DNA of 5,816 bases, taken from positions 1-5,816 of the forward strand of contig JBIKKP010000059.1 of the NCBI GenBank assembly GCA_044360285.1, written 5' to 3'. Source of the DNA: UBA2645 sp044360285. GTDB lineage: Bacteria; Pseudomonadota; Alphaproteobacteria; Rickettsiales; UBA1997. Numbering within the stretch: the stretch's first letter is position 1; the number at the start of each line of letters is the position of its first letter. The notes beneath the pieces are model-generated. The model was not told where the DNA came from. It made no database searches and saw nothing but the letters and a program-made list of their open reading frames with translations. The position numbers and the translations under genes were made by a program. Of the stretch, positions 1 to 5,704 are shown piece by piece.

Positions 1-109
1 TCTAATTTTCAAACCCTTGCGAGCTAAAATCAGCGATCATCCACTTGCCTTACAAGCTGGCGAAGCTAAAAGCGCGCAACGTTTTTTGAAACAAATTTTC
101 TCAATTTAA
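1..109 (+). CDS. 3' end of an unidentified upstream gene (partial)
   Basis: A reading frame enters the window with its first full codon at base 2 and ends at TAA 107-109. The visible 35 residues include DHPLALQAGEAKSAQRF and end in LKQIFSI, which looks like an ordinary soluble C-terminal tail with a final amphipathic helix. I cannot assign a family from this fragment. In other alphaproteobacteria murJ often precedes trpS, but this tail is not hydrophobic enough to suggest MurJ. The stop codon is immediately followed by the ATG of the ankyrin gene with no intervening base, so the two are probably co-transcribed and may be translationally coupled. That the frame is real is supported by this junction and by protein-like composition; its identity is unknown. 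Confidence 0.6.
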   Translation, partial: LIFKPLRAKISDHPLALQAGEAKSAQRFLKQIFSI

Positions 110-1843
110 ATGTCCCGCCCAGAAACCGATCAACGCGATCTTTTTGATATCGACGAAGCCGAGCTAGAAGCAATGCTGCAGAAGCTGCTGCAAGATTTTG
201 CGACGCGGGATTTTTCTGGAATGGATCCAGACGCGGCAACAATTTTGTCGACGATGCCAGCAAAGTTACGCGAATATGTCGCGGCGCTGAAGCAAATCAA
301 AAATCAGAAAGAAGAAATCAAAACAGAAAAAGACCCGCGTAAAAAAGAAGAAAAAAAGAAGGTCGTGGAAGCCAAGTTACAAAAGCTTGCCAGCGAAACT
401 TTTACAGCAGCTTGTGCCTCAACTTTGCCAATAGCTGATGTGCTAAAGTTTCATGCAAAATGCAATTTGGGTGTGCGTGGATTAAATGAATTTGCCGACA
501 GCGGACTAAATCCACTTGCTGCTGCAATGGCCTCTGGCAGAAGACGCGGTGATATTGAACAATTAATTAATGCTGGCGCTGACGTAAATTTTAAATCGCC
601 GCAAAACAGCAATGCCGCGCATTTTGCAGTGATGTTTAATGCTAATCCAGAAGTGATGAAGCTGCTCATTGAGCGCGGCGTTGACGTAAATTTGGTAAAT
701 AATTTTGGCTTCACGCCACGTGATATGGCGGTGATGAAAGGTCGCGGCGAACTTGCGCAAATTTTGAAAGAAGCTGGTGCAAAATTAAATCGTGTCGCTC
801 CACCAAAGGCTGCGGCTGAGGAAGAAGAGGCGGGCAAAAAAGATAAAAAAGGTGTTGGGCGTGATAAAAAACAAGAAGATGAAGAGAGGGAAAAAGAAAA
901 GGCGCTAGAGCGTAAAAAAGGAAAAGAGGAGCAAAAAAAAGAACTCGAAGAACAAAAACGAGAGCTTGAAACAGCTAGAGCAGCAATGGTTCAAAAGCAA
1001 ATTGCGCAGTCGCAACTTGCTTTGCAATTAGCAGAAGAATCGAAAGAAGCGGGTAAAAAATTTGCTGAACAACAAAAAGCAAAAGTTGGTTTAAATTTTT
1101 CTTTTAGCGCTGCAAAAGAAGATGAAATTAGACCAGTAAGTCCAGTAAAAACAGTTACAGTCGAAGTTCCAAAAGAAACTCGCGAAGCAGCGCAAGCAGC
1201 GGCTGCAAAAGCTGCGGAAGCTTCACCAAAATTCGAATTAAAAGTTGAAAAAGAGCCAAATTTTCTAGAAAAAATTGCTGAAAAGATTTTTGGCAAAGAC
1301 TCTCTTACAAAAGCTGCAGGCATGAATATGGACGATTTGCTTTTATTTGCTGTGCAGTGCGGAGCGCCGTTGGAAGCTTTGTTTTTAATTGGTTGTGGTG
1401 CAAATCCAAATCGCGCAGAAGTGATGGATGCAGCTTTGACTCGTGGCAACAACATGATTATAGCGGTTGCAAGCAGGGTGCGGCCAGAAATTTTAGGGGC
1501 TGCGGCTAATTCCCTTGGTGCCAGTGCAAGTAAATCTGTTTTGGAACTTGTGAATGAAGTTTTAAGGCCTACGGAAAAATATGTTGAAAGATCGGCTGCT
1601 GTTGTGGCGCCTCTTCCTTCTTCAAACGCGCCATCTTCAGCTTCTCATGCGCCGCATCCTGCAATGCCAACTCGAATTTCGCCAGAATTGCATTACGTTG
1701 TTGCTGCAAAAAAAGCTGTGCCAGAAATTCCAGCAGCAAGCGCTTCAAAAGAACAAATGTTGCCAGAGCGTCCATCGCCCATGCCAAGGGGACCTTTTGA
1801 AGTTACTAAAGCTAGACAACAGTTTGCAGCGCGCGCTGCCTAA
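110..1843 (+). CDS. Ankyrin-repeat and coiled-coil protein, 577 aa
   Basis: Function is not known; ankyrin repeats normally mediate protein-protein binding. Seen in the sequence: an acidic N-terminal helix region (about 10-65), a Lys/Glu-rich stretch (66-95), then three ankyrin-like units at about 133-162, 166-198 and 199-227. Each carries the helix-loop pattern with endings such as LINAGADVN, LIERGVDVN and LKEAGAKLN. A highly charged segment (about 235-325, rich in K, E and Q) is likely coiled coil. An Ala-rich linker (358-371) leads to a second, degenerate ankyrin-like stretch (about 406-455, with FLIGCGANPN), and a Pro/Ser/Ala-rich tail (about 497-560) completes the protein. No signal peptide or membrane segment is visible. 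The start is chosen because it abuts the upstream stop; no Shine-Dalgarno sequence precedes it. It sits 12 nt before trpS, so it probably shares that operon. A host-directed secreted effector is possible, but an internal structural role is equally compatible. Confidence 0.85.
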   Translation: MSRPETDQRDLFDIDEAELEAMLQKLLQDFATRDFSGMDPDAATILSTMPAKLREYVAALKQIKNQKEEIKTEKDPRKKEEKKKVVEAKLQKLASETFTAACASTLPIADVLKFHAKCNLGVRGLNEFADSGLNPLAAAMASGRRRGDIEQLINAGADVNFKSPQNSNAAHFAVMFNANPEVMKLLIERGVDVNLVNNFGFTPRDMAVMKGRGELAQILKEAGAKLNRVAPPKAAAEEEEAGKKDKKGVGRDKKQEDEEREKEKALERKKGKEEQKKELEEQKRELETARAAMVQKQIAQSQLALQLAEESKEAGKKFAEQQKAKVGLNFSFSAAKEDEIRPVSPVKTVTVEVPKETREAAQAAAAKAAEASPKFELKVEKEPNFLEKIAEKIFGKDSLTKAAGMNMDDLLLFAVQCGAPLEALFLIGCGANPNRAEVMDAALTRGNNMIIAVASRVRPEILGAAANSLGASASKSVLELVNEVLRPTEKYVERSAAVVAPLPSSNAPSSASHAPHPAMPTRISPELHYVVAAKKAVPEIPAASASKEQMLPERPSPMPRGPFEVTKARQQFAARAA

Positions 1844-1855
1844 AATTTAAGCAAA

Positions 1856-2830
1856 ATGAAAACAGTTTTATCAGGAATTCAGCCAACCGGCAATCTTCAT
1901 CTGGGCAATTATTTGGGTGCGGTTTCGAATTGGATTGATTTGCAAAGCACCCATCGCTGCTTATTTGGCGTGATGAATTTGCATGCAATCACGCTGCCGC
2001 AAGATCCAAAAGAGTTGCAAAAAAATGTTTTGGATGCGGCGGCCGTGTATTTGGCTTGCGGACTTGATCCAAAAAAATCGGCAATTTTTGTGCAAAGTGA
2101 AGTTGCTGCGCATGCAGAGCTAGCCTGGGCTCTGGGGACTTTAACGCCGATGGGGTGGTTGAATCGGATGACGCAGTTTAAGGAAAAATCTGCAGATGGT
2201 GAAAATCTTGGCCTTTACGCTTATCCAGCTCTAATGGCCGCTGACATTTTGCTTTATCACGCTGATTTGGTTCCAGTTGGTGAAGATCAAAAACAGCATC
2301 TTGAACTTACGCGTGACATTGCTGGTGCGTTTAATCGCCGCTTCCAAGTTGAGTATTTCAGGTTGCCTGAGCCAATGATTTTGAAGTCAGTAAAACGAAT
2401 CATGTCGCTGCAAGATGGAACGAAAAAAATGAGCAAATCGGATGAGTCGGAATTGTCGCGAATCAATCTATCTGATGCTCCAGAAGATATCGTAAAAAAG
2501 GTAAAAAAGGCCAAAACTGACTCACAAACCGTAATTACTTACGATGAAAATCGTCCGGAAATTTACAACCTGCTTAACATCTTTGCAGCCGCGTCAAACA
2601 AGGCTCCAGAGGTGATTGCTGCTGAATATGAATCTGCAGGTTATGGTAAGTTTAAAACCGACCTTGCTGAAAGTTTGGTTGCAAAATTACGTCCCATCCA
2701 AGAAAAACTAAAAGCTCTGCAGCAAGACCAGTCCTACTTGCTTAGCATTTTACGCGATGGAAAAAACCAAGCATGTGAAATTGCTAACAAAACTCGCGAC
2801 GAAGTTTTTGCAATTGTTGGTCTGAAATAA
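1856..2830 (+). CDS. trpS: Tryptophanyl-tRNA synthetase
   Basis: Class I aminoacyl-tRNA synthetase that activates tryptophan with ATP and loads it onto tRNA-Trp in the cytoplasm. The 324-aa length is typical for the bacterial enzyme (about 325-345). The N-terminus shows the GIQPTGNLHLGNYLGA block, in which HLGN (15-18) is the HIGH signature. The central block YPALMAADILLY followed by VPVGEDQKQHLELTRDIA (about 123-156) is characteristic of TrpRS and shapes the tryptophan pocket. KMSKS is present intact at 191-195, followed by a helical anticodon-binding C-terminal part. The gene begins 12 nt after the ankyrin gene and ends 10 nt before nadA, indicating an operon. No leader peptide or T-box fits in the 12-nt gap, and no clear ribosome-binding site is visible. 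The assignment is secure. Confidence 0.98.
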   Translation: MKTVLSGIQPTGNLHLGNYLGAVSNWIDLQSTHRCLFGVMNLHAITLPQDPKELQKNVLDAAAVYLACGLDPKKSAIFVQSEVAAHAELAWALGTLTPMGWLNRMTQFKEKSADGENLGLYAYPALMAADILLYHADLVPVGEDQKQHLELTRDIAGAFNRRFQVEYFRLPEPMILKSVKRIMSLQDGTKKMSKSDESELSRINLSDAPEDIVKKVKKAKTDSQTVITYDENRPEIYNLLNIFAAASNKAPEVIAAEYESAGYGKFKTDLAESLVAKLRPIQEKLKALQQDQSYLLSILRDGKNQACEIANKTRDEVFAIVGLK

Positions 2831-2840
2831 TTTTCCAAAA

Positions 2841-3797
2841 ATGTACGAAATTCCCGCTAATCTCGAAGAAGAAATTTTACGTTTAAAACGCGAAAAAAAC
2901 GCGGTGATTTTGGCGCATTTTTATCAAGATGGCGAAATCCAAGATATCGCAGATTTTGTTGGCGATTCGCTTGATTTGTCGCGCAAGGCCGCCGCAACCA
3001 ATGCCGATGAAATCTTTTTTTGCGGCGTAAAATTTATGGCCGAGGTGGCAAAAATTTTGTCGCCTGCAAAAAAAGTTTTTGTGCCTGATTTGAAGGCGGG
3101 CTGTTCACTTGAGGATTCTTGTAAGCCTGATTTGTTTGCGAAATTTAGGGCAAAACATCCAGACGCCTTGGTTGTTAGCTACATCAACTGCTCGGCTGAC
3201 ATCAAATCTTTGTCAGATATCATTGTCACTTCCTCGAATGCGAAAAAAATTATCGAACAAATTCCAGCTAACCGCGAAATAATTTTTGCACCAGATCAAC
3301 ATTTGGGCCGCTATTTGGAACGCGAGACGGGGCGTAAAATGATTTTGTGGAATGGAAGCTGCATGGTGCATGAGCAATATAGCGAGAAGGAGTTGGTGCA
3401 GCTTATGACCAAACATCCACAAGCAAAAGTGATTGCGCATCCGGAATGTCCGCAAAGCCTTTTGGCTTACGCGCATAAGGTTGGATCGACTTCGGCCTTG
3501 TTGAAATTTACCTCAGAAAATCAGGGTGGAGAATTTATTGTGCTGACGGAATTTCACATAATTCATCAGATGCAGCGGGCAAATCCAAGCGCAAAATTTT
3601 ATGATTGCCCAAGTTTAGATAAGGCGGGTTGCACGATGTGTAATGCTTGTCCGCATATGCAGCTTAACAATTTAGAGAAGCTTTATTTGGTGATGAAATT
3701 TGGGGATAAATCTGGGTTTGGTGGGGAGTTGCAGCTTGATGAAGCGTTGCGTCTGAAGGCCGAGAAGCCTTTGCGTAAGATGCTTGCGATGTCGTAA
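2841..3797 (+). CDS. nadA: Quinolinate synthase A
   Basis: Condenses iminoaspartate (made by NadB) with dihydroxyacetone phosphate to give quinolinate, the committed intermediate of de novo NAD synthesis. It is a cytoplasmic [4Fe-4S] enzyme of three pseudo-repeated domains. At 318 aa it matches the compact non-enteric form. Seen motifs: AHFYQDGEIQDIADFVGDSL (25-44), corresponding to the family's AHYYQ region; KAGCSLEDSC with Cys88; NGSCMVHEQ with Cys174; and the C-terminal C-x2-C-x2-CPHM with Cys264, Cys267 and Cys270. By family comparison, Cys88, Cys174 and Cys270 are the expected cluster ligands. It follows trpS by 10 nt in an AT-rich spacer without a Shine-Dalgarno motif, so it is likely co-transcribed. 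nadB and nadC are not in this window. The gene ends at a convergent junction containing a palindrome doublet. Confidence 0.97.
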   Translation: MYEIPANLEEEILRLKREKNAVILAHFYQDGEIQDIADFVGDSLDLSRKAAATNADEIFFCGVKFMAEVAKILSPAKKVFVPDLKAGCSLEDSCKPDLFAKFRAKHPDALVVSYINCSADIKSLSDIIVTSSNAKKIIEQIPANREIIFAPDQHLGRYLERETGRKMILWNGSCMVHEQYSEKELVQLMTKHPQAKVIAHPECPQSLLAYAHKVGSTSALLKFTSENQGGEFIVLTEFHIIHQMQRANPSAKFYDCPSLDKAGCTMCNACPHMQLNNLEKLYLVMKFGDKSGFGGELQLDEALRLKAEKPLRKMLAMS

Positions 3798-3814
3798 ATT
3801 TATCAAAATCCGTA

Positions 3815-3843
3815 ATCCTTGAATTACGCAGTAATTCGAGGAT
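3815..3843 (+). repeat. Left palindrome of the doublet (13-bp stem, GCA loop)
   Basis: ATCCTTGAATTAC (3815-3827) pairs with GTAATTCGAGGAT (3831-3843) around a GCA triloop, with a single T-G wobble (3820 with 3838). It starts 18 nt after the nadA stop and would be transcribed by nadA read-through in the orientation that keeps the wobble. A T7 run begins 8 nt after the stem, which is too far for a canonical intrinsic terminator, so a terminator role is only possible. Confidence 0.85.
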
Positions 3844-3874
3844 CTCATGCGTTTTTTTCGCTAAACAAACCAAG

Positions 3875-3901
3875 ATCCTCGAAGCCTGCGGCTTCAAGGA
3901 T
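3875..3901 (-). repeat. Right palindrome of the doublet (inverted copy, different inner stem)
   Basis: ATCCTCGAAGCC (3875-3886) faces GGCTTCAAGGAT (3890-3901) around a 3-nt loop. On the plus strand one position is a C/A mismatch (3880/3896); on the minus strand the same position becomes a T-G wobble, as in the left copy. Minus-strand read-through from the lipoprotein gene therefore meets this hairpin in the same sense in which nadA meets the left one. The inner stem is GCC/GGC here, against TTAC/GTAA in the left copy: both halves changed while pairing was kept. Confidence 0.85.
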
Positions 3902-3925
3902 GACGAGAGTTGTGGTAGTGGGTTT

Positions 3926-5026
3926 TTATTCCTGTGCCCCAACCAAATCAAACTTCGCCAACTCATTGCAGCTAACCGTCAAATCGCGAACATAAGTTTC
4001 CAGTGCTTCATCTGAATTATCGATGCAATTAGAAATAAATTTCTGCCGCAGTTTTGTGAGTTCAAATTTGTTATAAAGTCCGTGCTTTGAATTAATTTCA
4101 TTTTCCCTTTCGCGCTTTTTTTCCTCGTCGCTTTTAACAATTTTTTTGCCTGAGTAAAACTTTTCTTCGCTAGTGCCAATTGCGGCCAGGCTTTGCTTAT
4201 TGTAATAATCAGAAGTGCTGTTTTTGCGCTCAAATTCACTTTTGCTGGCGTCTTCTTTCAAAAAATTGTCCGGAAAATTTATGTAAGCTTTTTTCTGACA
4301 AATCACTTTTTGCTGCGATTCTTTTTTAAATTTTTTGCGCTCAATGCCAGCTAAGCAAGCGCGCGACTTATCTTGCGCCTTGGTGCAATTTTTAAAATCT
4401 GGTCCGCGTAAATTAAATTTTACGCAAGTTGGATATTTCTCTTGCGCCTCGCGATAGCGCTGCACCTCAATTTCAATACGCCGATCTAAAGCGAAGCTTA
4501 GATTGTAAGAGCGGTTTACATATTTCTGATATTGCCAATTGCCATAAGGCGGAATTTGTTTTTGCTCTTCGATTAAAACGCGGCGGCAAGAAAAATACTC
4601 GTCAATTTTTGGCTGGTCCTCAGTCTCAGTAATATAGCCCATCGCCAGGCATTGACGGTGATGGTGGTCGTCAATTTTTTTGATTTGTTTGGTCAAATTT
4701 GCCTCTGGTGTGTTGGCAAGTTTTACGGATATTTTTGTGATTAAATCGTCGATCTCGAGATTTTTTTCGTTGCTATTTCTTATCTTGGTCATCGACAGGC
4801 GGCATCGCCAATAAAGCTGACTCTTCGCGTTGCTGTTTTTATCAAAATCAAGTTTGAGAGATACGCAAAATTCGTGATCAGCTTTTTCTATACCTTGGAT
4901 GAAGAGCGAGTTTGAAAGGATAAAGGCGCTAAGGTCTTGCTCTTTGGGTGCAGAACAAGAAAAAACAGAAATTACCGCACAGGTGAAGAAAAATCTGGTG
5001 CGAAAAAAATTACAAAATCGAAACAT
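3926..5026 (-). CDS. Cysteine-rich putative lipoprotein, 366 aa, unknown function
   Basis: I do not recognise the family. The N-terminus has basic residues (R3, R9, R11), a short hydrophobic stretch (FFFTCAVISVF) and a lipobox-like VFSC with Cys24, so a lipidated, exported protein is likely; the Phe at -2 is atypical, and cleavage by signal peptidase I or a periplasmic location is possible. The remaining cysteines are ten: 54, 75, 126, 147, 201, 214, 224, 243, 334 and 353, spaced in pairs 13-21 residues apart. Residues 51-76 and 123-148 repeat the layout H-x2-C-x17-Y-x2-C-R exactly, 72 residues apart, suggesting an internal duplication. The rest is charged and helical-looking, with a Lys/Glu-rich stretch at about 295-312. 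It converges on nadA and diverges from pth with only 11 nt between start codons. The purine stretch AAAGAAA just before the ATG is the nearest thing to a ribosome-binding site. Confidence 0.85.
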   Translation of the reverse strand: MFRFCNFFRTRFFFTCAVISVFSCSAPKEQDLSAFILSNSLFIQGIEKADHEFCVSLKLDFDKNSNAKSQLYWRCRLSMTKIRNSNEKNLEIDDLITKISVKLANTPEANLTKQIKKIDDHHHRQCLAMGYITETEDQPKIDEYFSCRRVLIEEQKQIPPYGNWQYQKYVNRSYNLSFALDRRIEIEVQRYREAQEKYPTCVKFNLRGPDFKNCTKAQDKSRACLAGIERKKFKKESQQKVICQKKAYINFPDNFLKEDASKSEFERKNSTSDYYNKQSLAAIGTSEEKFYSGKKIVKSDEEKKRERENEINSKHGLYNKFELTKLRQKFISNCIDNSDEALETYVRDLTVSCNELAKFDLVGAQE

Positions 5027-5037
5027 TTTCTTTAATT
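5027..5037. promoter_or_regulatory. 11-nt divergent start-to-start gap
   Basis: Only 11 AT-rich bases separate the lipoprotein ATG (minus strand, 5024-5026) from the pth ATG (5038-5040). Both starts are well supported, by the lipoprotein signal sequence and by the conserved Pth N-terminus. Any promoter for either gene must therefore lie at least partly inside the other's coding sequence. On the minus strand a CATAAT hexamer (5040-5035) could serve as a -10 box and would place the transcript start close to the ATG. On the plus strand TACAAA (5011-5016) is a weak -10 candidate for pth. No convincing -35 boxes are seen, so these promoter placements are tentative. Confidence 0.3.
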
Positions 5038-5601
5038 ATGATTCTGCTCGTAGGCCTTGGAAATCCTGGCTTGGAATATGAAACAACTAGACACAATTTT
5101 GGTTTTTTACTGCTTGATGAAATTGCCAAAACTTATCGCTTTGAAGCTGCGGGAAAAAAATTTAGAAGCGAAGTTTTTTTTGGAACAGTAGGCGAGCAAA
5201 AAATTATCGCGTTAAAGCCGCAAAATTTTATGAACTTATCGGGCCTCGCTGTTGCTGAGGCGGCGCGGTTTTATAAAATTCCGTTAAACAAAATTTTTGT
5301 TTTTCATGATGATGTTGATTTGGCCTTTGGAAAAATAAAAATAAAAATCGGTGGCGGTTCGGCTGGGCATAACGGACTGAAATCTGTTGATGAAAATCTG
5401 GGAAATGAATATGTGCGAATTCGTCTTGGAGTGGGGCGCCCAGAGAATAAAAATTTTCCAACTGCCGATTATGTTTTAGGAAAATTTACCAAAGAGGAGT
5501 TGGTGGAAGTTGAAAATATGAATCAAAAAATTGCGAAACTTCTGGGGGAAATTTTGATGGGAAGACCGGATAGTTTTTTGAATAAGTTTCACGCGGGGTA
5601 G
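5038..5601 (+). CDS. pth: Peptidyl-tRNA hydrolase
   Basis: Cleaves the ester bond of peptidyl-tRNAs that drop off ribosomes, recycling tRNA in the cytoplasm; usually essential in bacteria. The 187-aa length is normal for bacterial Pth (about 185-200). Family motifs are all visible: VGLGNPG near the start with Asn9, TRHNFGF with the catalytic His19, KPQNFMNLSG with Asn66, FHDDVDL with Asp91, GGGSAGHNGLKS with Asn112, and YVRIRLGVGRP followed by the YVL..F segment. Residue roles are by correspondence to E. coli Asn10, His20, Asn68, Asp93 and Asn114. The start is fixed by the conserved first residues, and no Shine-Dalgarno sequence precedes it. Unlike the common rplY-pth-ychF arrangement, neither neighbour is present here: a divergent lipoprotein gene lies upstream, and a repeat element begins 11 nt downstream. 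Confidence 0.98.
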   Translation: MILLVGLGNPGLEYETTRHNFGFLLLDEIAKTYRFEAAGKKFRSEVFFGTVGEQKIIALKPQNFMNLSGLAVAEAARFYKIPLNKIFVFHDDVDLAFGKIKIKIGGGSAGHNGLKSVDENLGNEYVRIRLGVGRPENKNFPTADYVLGKFTKEELVEVENMNQKIAKLLGEILMGRPDSFLNKFHAG

Positions 5602-5611
5602 GAAGAAATGC

Positions 5612-5636
5612 TGGGCGGCATTTGTAATGCCGCCCA
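5612..5636. repeat. GC-rich perfect palindrome after pth (11-bp stem)
   Basis: TGGGCGGCATT (5612-5622) pairs perfectly with AATGCCGCCCA (5626-5636) around a 3-nt loop, starting 10 bases after the pth stop codon. There is no following T-tract, so it is not a canonical intrinsic terminator, although such a strong hairpin could stabilise the pth mRNA 3' end. Read on the minus strand, its core GGGCGG-CA-TTACAAA-TG-CCGCCC matches the start of the truncated copy at 5688-5704. Confidence 0.85.
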
Positions 5637-5693
5637 TAACGTTCATGCAAAAATTACCGAAAACTCTGATATTTTTAATGAACGTGCGGGCGG
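5630..5693. repeat. Long interrupted inverted repeat, mutually exclusive with the 5612-5636 hairpin
   Basis: CCGCCC (5630-5635) can pair with GGGCGG (5688-5693). ACGTTCAT (5639-5646) pairs with ATGAACGT (5678-5685), and AAAAAT (5649-5654) with ATTTTT (5671-5676), leaving small internal loops and a 16-nt apical loop. Because CCGCCC is shared with the smaller hairpin, the two folds compete. The arrangement is an inverted pair of related palindromes around an AT-rich centre, similar in design to the element at 3811-3905 but different in sequence. Confidence 0.75.
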
Positions 5694-5704
5694 GGTTACA
5701 AACC
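5688..5704 (+). repeat. Truncated second copy of the GC-rich palindrome
   Basis: GGGCGGGGTTACAAACC matches the left two-thirds of the palindrome at 5612-5636 (read on the minus strand), with the inner stem CA/TG replaced by GG/CC and the ACA loop kept. The expected closing CCGCCC is missing: the sequence switches at about 5705 to ACTACTGTCCGGTTAAG. The copy thus appears cut by whatever begins there. Confidence 0.6.

Larger units (their letters stand above)
3811..3905. repeat. Inverted doublet of palindromes (REPIN-like) between convergent genes
   Basis: Two palindromes lie in opposite orientations. The outer ends match as CGT[A/C]ATCCTTGAA (left at 3811-3823; right as its reverse complement at 3893-3905). 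The inner arms TTCGAGGATC (3835-3844) and GATCCTCGAA (3874-3883) are perfect reverse complements, so the region can fold either as two hairpins or as one long interrupted stem. The 29-nt centre contains a run of seven T (3852-3858) flanked by GCG and CGC. Read in the same sense, both units are CCTTGAA, variable stem, GCA loop, variable stem, TTCGAGG. This organisation resembles REP doublets (REPINs) or other small non-autonomous palindromic elements. It fills most of the nadA/lipoprotein 3' gap and may help end transcription from both sides. Confidence 0.8.

Noticed and set aside
451..837. 128-aa open frame on the minus strand
   Set aside because: Antisense shadow of the ankyrin repeats; no recognisable protein features.
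991..1455. 154-aa open frame on the minus strand
   Set aside because: Lies wholly inside the ankyrin/coiled-coil gene; its Phe/Ser/Ala-rich composition is what the reverse strand of Lys/Glu/Ala-rich coding sequence gives.
1844..1855. Attenuator or T-box controlling trpS
   Set aside because: The upstream gap is only 12 nt and trpS appears to be mid-operon, so there is no room for a leader structure.
3811..3905. CRISPR-like or tRNA-like structure
   Set aside because: There are only two units, in opposite orientation, with no regular spacers, and no cloverleaf or conserved TTC arm is formed.
3664..3966. 100-aa minus-strand frame spanning the nadA 3' end and the palindrome doublet
   Set aside because: Overlaps two well-supported genes and is mostly repeat sequence; no start context or protein-like domain.
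4899..5081. 60-aa plus-strand frame overlapping the lipoprotein and pth starts
   Set aside because: Overlaps the signal peptide of one gene and the conserved N-terminus of the other in different frames.
5612..5650. Intrinsic terminator for pth
   Set aside because: The hairpin is strong but no T-tract follows within the usual distance; it is better explained as part of a repeat doublet.
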